Assembly: GCF_014905175.1 (NCBI RefSeq)
Contig: NC_057789.1
Location: 16,296,876-16,360,875 of the forward strand
Direction of reading: 5' to 3'
DNA from: Aphidius gifuensis
Taxonomy: Eukaryota; Arthropoda; Insecta; Hymenoptera; Braconidae
Length of the DNA stretch: 64,000 nt
Notes under the pieces: model-generated
Told to the model about the DNA's origin: nothing
Database searches by the model: none
Seen by the model: only the letters and a program-made list of their open reading frames with translations
Part shown: one piece after another, positions 58,792 to 64,000 of the stretch
How the letters are laid out: the number at the start of each line of letters is the position of its first letter
Position numbering within the stretch: the stretch's first letter is position 1
Translations under genes and position numbers: made by a program

Positions 58792-59691
58792 TATATGTGA
58801 TGTTTTGTCAATGATGTAAGAGGGTGTATAGTAAATAGTAAGAAGTATGTATGTAATAAATAAATTAACAATTTTCATTAATCCTTCAGCAATATTTGCC
58901 ATAATAAATTGATATAATTATGGAAAATATTGCTGAAAAAATAATTTAGATAACGAATTAATTTATTTGGCTATCAATGTTTGCCATATTTAATTAGTTA
59001 AATGGTTATTGGCAAATGTTGCTGAAGAAAGAACGTAACCAAAAAAATTAATTCATAGTCTAGATTAATTTTACAGCAATATTTTTTATATCGAATTAGG
59101 ATTATTGTGTCAAATACTTATGGCAAATGTTGCTAAGGAAAGAATGTGACTAAAAAAAGATTGCTCAGGAGTTTATTGAGGTTACTGATCAATTTATTTG
59201 CCATAATTAGTAATTAAAAATCTATTGGCAAATGTTGCTAAGGAAAGGATGTAATTAAATAAATAAATTCGTAATCTAGATTAATTCCTCGGCCATTTGG
59301 CACAATAGGTTTAATTCAATATAGAAAATATTGCTGGGTATTAATCTGGACTGAGAATCAATTTATTTGGTTACATTCTTTCCTTAACAACATTTGTCAA
59401 TAGTTGTTTAATTAAATAATTATGGCAAATGTTGCCGAGAAAAAAATGTGACTAAATAAATTAATCCGTAGTCTTATTAAATATTAAATTAAAATTATTG
59501 TGTCAAATAGCTGAGGAATTGATCTAGACTAATAATAAGTTTATTTGGTATTCTTTTTTTTTTTCTACTATATACTTAAAAAGAAAGAGTAAATTATAAA
59601 TTGGGAGATATCGTGAATTTCTACGTAATGATCAAGATCAAAAAAATTCTTACCACAACCTTCTTACATCATTGACAAAACATCACATATA
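58792..59691. mobile_element. 0.9-kb element with 30-bp inverted ends and motif array
   Basis: tatatgtgatgttttgtcaa at 58792 and ttgacaaaacatcacatata to 59691 are inverted. Inside, ggcaaatgttgct and its complement recur with aggaaagaatgtgac at least seven times. No coding sequence. Confidence 0.75.
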
Positions 59692-59764
59692 ATAGTGCGC
59701 AAAGCGCGCCAATTGGTCTAGTAATAGAAAAAATATAAAATATAATAATATAAACAATTAAACA

Positions 59765-60860
59765 ATTTATTACACTCAGTGTTGATGCTTCATCAATAAC
59801 TTTATAAGCATAATAATGCTGAAAGAAGTAGTTATTATTTTTTTAAGAACAAAAAATATTTTATCACCACAAATAAGTATTAAGCGAATAATTCCAAAAG
59901 AAGTTGTATCATTATTTTCATCAATAGATAAGACTATTTTAAGTTTATATGTTCTACTATTAATTTCGATCTATTTAGTAACATTGACTGAACTATAAAG
60001 AAAAAGATTATTCTGTTCCGATGATTTATCAAAATTTTTTGCTAATGATTTCATCTGACATGTAGTTGATGGCCCAGTTTCAAAATGTTGTGAGGATAAT
60101 AAATTAAAATGAATTACACTTGCAAGTTGTAGCTGGATTCTTGTGGCGATAGTTTTAGATGATGTTTTTTTTTTTGATGTAAAACGTTAGCATATGATTT
60201 AGACTCTTGATGTTTCGATTCGAAACGCATGCTCCAAAAATTTATTGCTGGTCCAGATGTAACAATAATAGTTGCGTTATGAATAAGATGATGATCTTTA
60301 TTAAAAAGTTGACGTTTTAATACATTAGGAGCTACGTAGTGGTGTTGTTGTACTAAATTCTTTAGCATTGGAATGTGTTTTTAGAATATTGTGGTAGAAG
60401 TTACAAGAGCTAATAATTGACGCAAATTTAGATATACTCGCCAGCCAGCATTGTCTTCTGGTGTTACATCACCAATTATGATACCAAAATATCTGACAAA
60501 TGTCTATATCTCTGATGCTGACATTTTAATTTTATTTTTGTTTAGAGCACCAGGGTTAATAGTAGGAAGAACATTATCAGAATCAACAATAACATAATAT
60601 ATGTTCTTTATACAATTGTTAAGCTCATTTAAAGTGAAGTAACCATTCTCAATAAAATATGAAATAATAGCAACCATGTCAAATACACAAAATTCTTCAA
60701 TTAAATCATGCATTATATCACAGAATAAATTATTAACCACATGAAAATCACATAAACCATAAAAACAACATTGTTCTTTGATTCCTGTTGTCTTTGGATT
60801 ACAAATTTTCAAATCTTCATCATAATTATTTACATTTCGTAAATAAAAATTGTCTTCTGT
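59765..60860 (-). pseudogene. tnp2-like transposase pseudogene, C-terminal half
   Basis: Minus-strand frames, read downward, give CDFHVVNNLFCDIMHDLIEE, FDMVAIISYFIENGYFTLNE, then SGPAINFWSMRFESKHQESK and near the end HYYAYKVIDEAST. The order FHV-x-x-N-x-x-x-D-x-MHD-x-x-E ... GP-x-x-x-x-x-MRFE-x-KH ... F-x-x-HYxAY-x-V is that of a large insect transposase family I place, tentatively, with tnp2/CACTA-like proteins. It has several frameshifts and stops (for example at 60503 and 60110), so it is inactive. It stands opposed to the related remnant at 62200-63385. Confidence 0.65.
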
Positions 60861-61204
60861 GGAAGAACCTTTATATCGGTACAGTATTCAATATCGCATC
60901 GATGGTGCGAATTCAATAATGATACTGTAAGCTGCTTTAAGCTATGTTTCTAAGGCACATGTTGTTGTTATTGTTTATTTTTTTTTTCATCAAGTTTAAT
61001 GAGTTTTTGTTGTTACATTGAGTTATATGTAAATGGATTTATTTTTGAATATCCAAATCATCTGTCTTTAGAGCAAAAAAGCTATCATATTTTTAAATAC
61101 TATTTTTGACTTGTTCATCTTTTTGTGATACACCACTATTTGGTAAGCTTGAGTAAATAATAATAATAGAGAAATGTCAGATAAAGTGAATAATATTTAA
61201 AAAA
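60861..61204. repeat. Fragment of the ~780-bp repeat family
   Basis: gaaccttt, cagtattcaatatcgcatcg and catcaagtttaatgag match the fragments at 56.8-57.3 kb. Confidence 0.55.
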
Positions 61205-61456
61205 ATGATGCCCAAGAAATCATTATCAACATCATTTCTCAATGGTATAATTGATATAACACATGTTAATTTTAATGATGACAATAAAAGATGGTTGTTG
61301 TCAGTGAGTGACAGACCATCATTTTCAAGCGTCGAAGATCTTCAAGCTTGGTTAAGAAAAAATTTAACAGTAAGTTCACTTAATGATTTGTCGAATGATA
61401 CAAAAAAAACATATGATATGAGAACTTTTACGAGACCGAAAAAAATGGAAGAATGA
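61205..61456 (+). CDS. Unrecognised small ORF between two transposase remnants
   Basis: An 83-codon frame starting ATG ATG. Translation includes NGIIDITHVNFNDDNKRWLL and SSVEDLQAWLRKNLTVSSLN, then NDTKKTYDMRTFTRP. Codon texture and the mix of hydrophobic and charged residues look more protein-like than its neighbours, and a second, asparagine-rich frame follows to about 61620 (ENDNKNQKDKEHVSATLRPS). I recognise no family. It could be a companion or N-terminal relic of the transposon, or a fragment of an unrelated gene. Confidence 0.3.
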   Translation: MMPKKSLSTSFLNGIIDITHVNFNDDNKRWLLSVSDRPSFSSVEDLQAWLRKNLTVSSLNDLSNDTKKTYDMRTFTRPKKMEE

Positions 61457-61913
61457 GTTTGGAATTAATAATGGAAATAACATCAACAACAAAAAATAAT
61501 GTTTGGAAATTAAATTATCAACAAGAATCATCAAAAAAAATAAATAATGAAAATGATAATAAAAATCAAAAAGACAAAGAACATGTGTCAGCAACGTTGA
61601 GACCATCAATGTCAGGCACGTATTAATATCATTGTCATTATCAAATGGTCAAGAAAGTTTTGATGCATTTTTAAATATGTCACAATCAAATGGTATTAAT
61701 TCTTTTATCAATTGAACAACTGATTTTAAGGATGCAACAATTATGAACACATCAAGACCATTTTTTTTAGGATACATCAACAACAGATATTGATAAAATT
61801 AATGAAAACGAAAATAAAAATAATAAATTTATTAACAATGATTCGAAATATTCACAAAAATTAAAATTAATCAATGAATTAATTCAACTATAATTAATTG
61901 TATATATAAACGC

Positions 61914-61941
61914 AAAAAAAAAAAAAAAAAAAAAAAAAAAA
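61914..61941. repeat. Poly-A tract
   Basis: About 26 consecutive A bases. It could mark the 3' end of a retroposed sequence arriving from the left, but no matching target duplication was found. Confidence 0.5.
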
Positions 61942-62199
61942 CTTTACCTGATTAATAAATCAACAATCTATTTTCTTGTATCAACTATCTTTTTTCAACT
62001 ATCCAATGCTTCGTGGTTGCAGCTAAAAATTGTTTTCAGTGTGGTGAACATGAAATAGATTCTCTAACACCAGCTTCAATACGAATAGAAAAATAAAGAG
62101 CTTGTCTGAAAGAAAAAACTGTTCATGTGGAAAGTAGTACGAGTGAAAATGAGGCTACTTACTGTTTCAAATATTCAATGACAATGCTTGACAAAAAAA

Positions 62200-63385
62200 A
62201 TGGGCTATTTATTGTAGAACCCCTTACAAACATTCACATGGTTATTTAAAAATATTACGTAAATGTTTCCACCTCAACTTGCTAATATCGTCAAAAACAT
62301 TTTCAGGAACTTTGAAGGCTTCATATGTTATTGAACCGATGGAAGATGATATTTCTGGACGACTAGGGGAAATTGCGTACTGTGGTATTGAAACAGGGCT
62401 TGAATATTGCGTTGATTCAACAGCTTATGACTCAGACGTGCTGAAGCTTCAGTTGCACTGCGATGGACTATCTCTGCCCAAATTAAGCTGTTTAGATATG
62501 TAGCCATTACAATGCAAAATATATTCAACACAACTCGATTTCGAGCCATTCATAGTTGCTGTATATTATGGTAGATCTAAACCAAAATGTCCCCGAGAAT
62601 ATTTAGCTAAATTTCTTTTTGAAATTAATATACTTCTTGAAGAAGGTTCCGAAATATCTGAAGACACATTTTCGGATCGAAACACACTGCTTTATAGCAG
62701 ATACTCCAGCTCATGCATTCCTAAAAGGTACTCAAGGTCATACAGGACGGCATGCTTGTGAGCGATGCAGAGTTGAAGGCATTTCCACAATAAATCAAAT
62801 GGTTTTTCTCGATGTTGATGCAAAGCCGCAAGAAGATGCTGTTTTCCGTGGTAATCTTGAAGAAGGTATACTGGAGCATCATCAATTTGTTTTATTACAC
62901 CAAGAATAAATATGATTACTTGTTTTGTGTTGGATTTCATGCATCTTAGATTTATGGGAGTGATGGGCAAATTACTGGAATACTGGTTTTTTTCAAGTTC
63001 TTAATATCAAGTTACTTATGAATTGAAATCTGAAGTTTCAAGAAGATTCAAAATTTTGCATTCGCAAGTTCCTGATGAATCTTAACGTAAAGCAACGGAT
63101 TTGTTGGATTTTACAATATATAAAGCTACAGAGCTTAAGTTTTTCGCGTAGTATTCAGGATTCAAACCCGAGTCTTTTGCATACTGGGCAAACGCCTCAA
63201 CCTCTAGACCACAGGGCTTCTTAATTTTTTCCAAGTTTATGTTAAATCGACGTTGGTATAAGGCTTTCATCATATTCCATTATGCATCTCGATTGTTGTG
63301 GTGCAAAAAAACTGCACGAACATACTTGATTAGTGCAAAAAATATGCTTCGAAAATTTTTTTTAGAAATTATCGAATAATATAAT
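62200..63385 (+). pseudogene. tnp2-like transposase pseudogene, N-terminal and central part
   Basis: Plus-strand frames give PYKHSHGYLKILRKCFHLNL, LKLQLHCDGLSLPK, FEPFIVAVYYGRSKPKCPRE, CFIADTPAHAFLKGTQGHTG then RHACERC, DFMHLRFMGVMGKLLEYW, RKATDLLDFTIYKATELK and finally FIIFHYASRLLWCKKTA. The order (KLQ-x-x-x-DG; F-x-x-x-YYG-x-x-KP; C-x-x-D-x-PA-x-AFLK-x-x-x-GH-x-G-x-x-x-CERC; D-x-MHL-x-x-x-GV; KATE) is that of the same family as 59765-60860. At least four frame changes and in-frame stops show it is dead. A tRNA-like insertion (63152-63235) splits the KATE region from the following helix. Confidence 0.7.
63152..63235 (-). other. Inverted copy of the tRNA-like SINE unit
   Basis: The minus strand reads aagaagccctgtggtctaga, gcgtttgcccagtatgcaaa and cgggtttgaatcctga, a diverged copy of the units at 57.5-57.8 kb. 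It is inserted in the transposase pseudogene, which dates it after that transposon. Confidence 0.7.
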
Positions 63386-63480
63386 GAGTAGTTATATAGG
63401 GCCGGTTTAAGGCCATGGTGAGGGGGTGAAGCTTGGTCAAGGAGGCAGAGGTCGGGAATCAGGGGCTAGGTCAGGGGAAG

Positions 63481-63665
63481 GGGGGTAGAAATCTCGAAGT
63501 TTCTAGAACTTTCGAGATGCATCTAGAAGTTTCTAGAAACTTCCAAAATGACGTCATCGAGCATTCTAGAATGTTCTTCAATGACGTCATGTTTATTTAT
63601 TTATAACGTCATATTTCTTAGAAATTTCTAGAACCTTCAAGAAAATTCTAGAACATTCGAGATTT
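63481..63665. promoter_or_regulatory. Cluster of TTCTAGAA and TGACGTCA palindromes
   Basis: At least six GAAnnTTC or TTCnnGAA arrangements (for example agtttctagaactttcgag, gtttctagaaacttcc, gcattctagaatgttc and tagaaatttctagaacc) lie with two perfect TGACGTCA sites (63549-63556, 63582-63589) and a near match taacgtca at 63604. Heat-shock factor binds nGAAn arrays and CREB/ATF binds TGACGTCA; that is family knowledge. No gene start is visible next to it, so it may equally be part of a repeat. Confidence 0.4.
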
Positions 63666-63679
63666 TCTGCGTAATTCCA

Positions 63680-63880
63680 TATAATAATAATGATAATAAA
63701 TGTTAGAAAAAATAAAAAAATAATAATTTATAAATAATAATGATAAAATAAATAATAATATTCAAATAATAATAATAAAATTGATGATAATTTATAAATA
63801 ATAATAAAATAAAGTCAATGATATTTTATAAACGATGATAAAATAATTGATACTTTATAAATAATAGTGAAAGAAAAAAT
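63680..63880. repeat. (AATAAT)n-type microsatellite
   Basis: Imperfect runs of ataataataatgataa and aataaataataa with a gataattttataaat-like phrase repeated about every 50 bases. Confidence 0.8.
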
Positions 63881-64000
63881 AAAATAACTCATCATATTAA
63901 TTAAATACGCGCGTTACTATATATTGATAACGCGTGTCCTTGCTTCTATAATTCACTCAACGCATTTCCCTCTCTACACTCTAAAGTTTACCCGCGACTA

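Noticed and set aside
58592..58819. 75-codon ORF near the end of LTR copy 3
   Set aside because: Most of it is LTR sequence and the frame breaks in the other copies.
63590..63660. Short palindromes ttctagaa as a restriction-site or attachment cluster
   Set aside because: No integrase-type core or flanking duplication; better treated as an HSE-like cluster or repeat.

Overview
This is AT-rich, intron- and transposon-dominated animal nuclear DNA, most likely from an insect. A small parasitic hymenopteran is plausible, but that is inference from texture and not from a diagnostic gene. There are no bacterial operons, rRNA genes or CRISPR arrays. Almost all short ORFs are chance or repeat ORFs.

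Host gene: the one clear gene is the C-terminal part of an anoctamin-8 (TMEM16H/ANO8)-like gene on the minus strand. Six exons join in phase, read from high to low coordinate: 31080-30883, 25543-25261, 25173-24892, 11098-10964, 6876-6576 and 6504-5988 (stop). A possible alternative terminal exon lies at 10888-10728. The introns are swollen to 3.4, 4.1, 5.3 and 13.8 kb by nested mobile elements. The N-terminal exons are not found and should lie above 31 kb, probably beyond 64 kb.

Mobile DNA: many elements can be delimited by terminal inverted repeats and target-site duplications (TSDs). Examples are 8-bp-TSD (hAT-type) elements at 15513-16144, 20477-22311, 22596-23695, 39550-41447 and 43692-44549; an 8-bp-TSD element at 35570-35866; a TTAA-flanked element at 18351-19034; a TA-flanked element at 34135-35223; solo LTRs at 19351-20377 and 26807-28130 with a third 5'-truncated copy at 57862-58764; and a 2.4-kb long-inverted-repeat element at 1110-3492. 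tRNA-like Pol III modules recur at about seven places. Decayed coding remnants include a Helitron helicase piece (50.4-50.7 kb), two opposed tnp2-like transposase pseudogenes (59.8-60.9 and 62.2-63.4 kb) and a SUV3 RNA-helicase pseudogene (39.4-41.6 kb) split by a hAT element.

Odd structures: (1) a 4.04-kb element at 11379-15419 carries about 30 copies of its own terminal motif, mostly as inverted pairs that form regularly built hairpins. (2) A 1.8-kb locus with three copies of an unrecognised cysteine-containing coding-like unit is present twice in inverted orientation (17.9-24.4 kb minus, 45.0-46.8 kb plus), with a J-domain fragment beside the first copy. (3) Heat-shock-element-like and CRE-like palindromes cluster at 63.5 kb.
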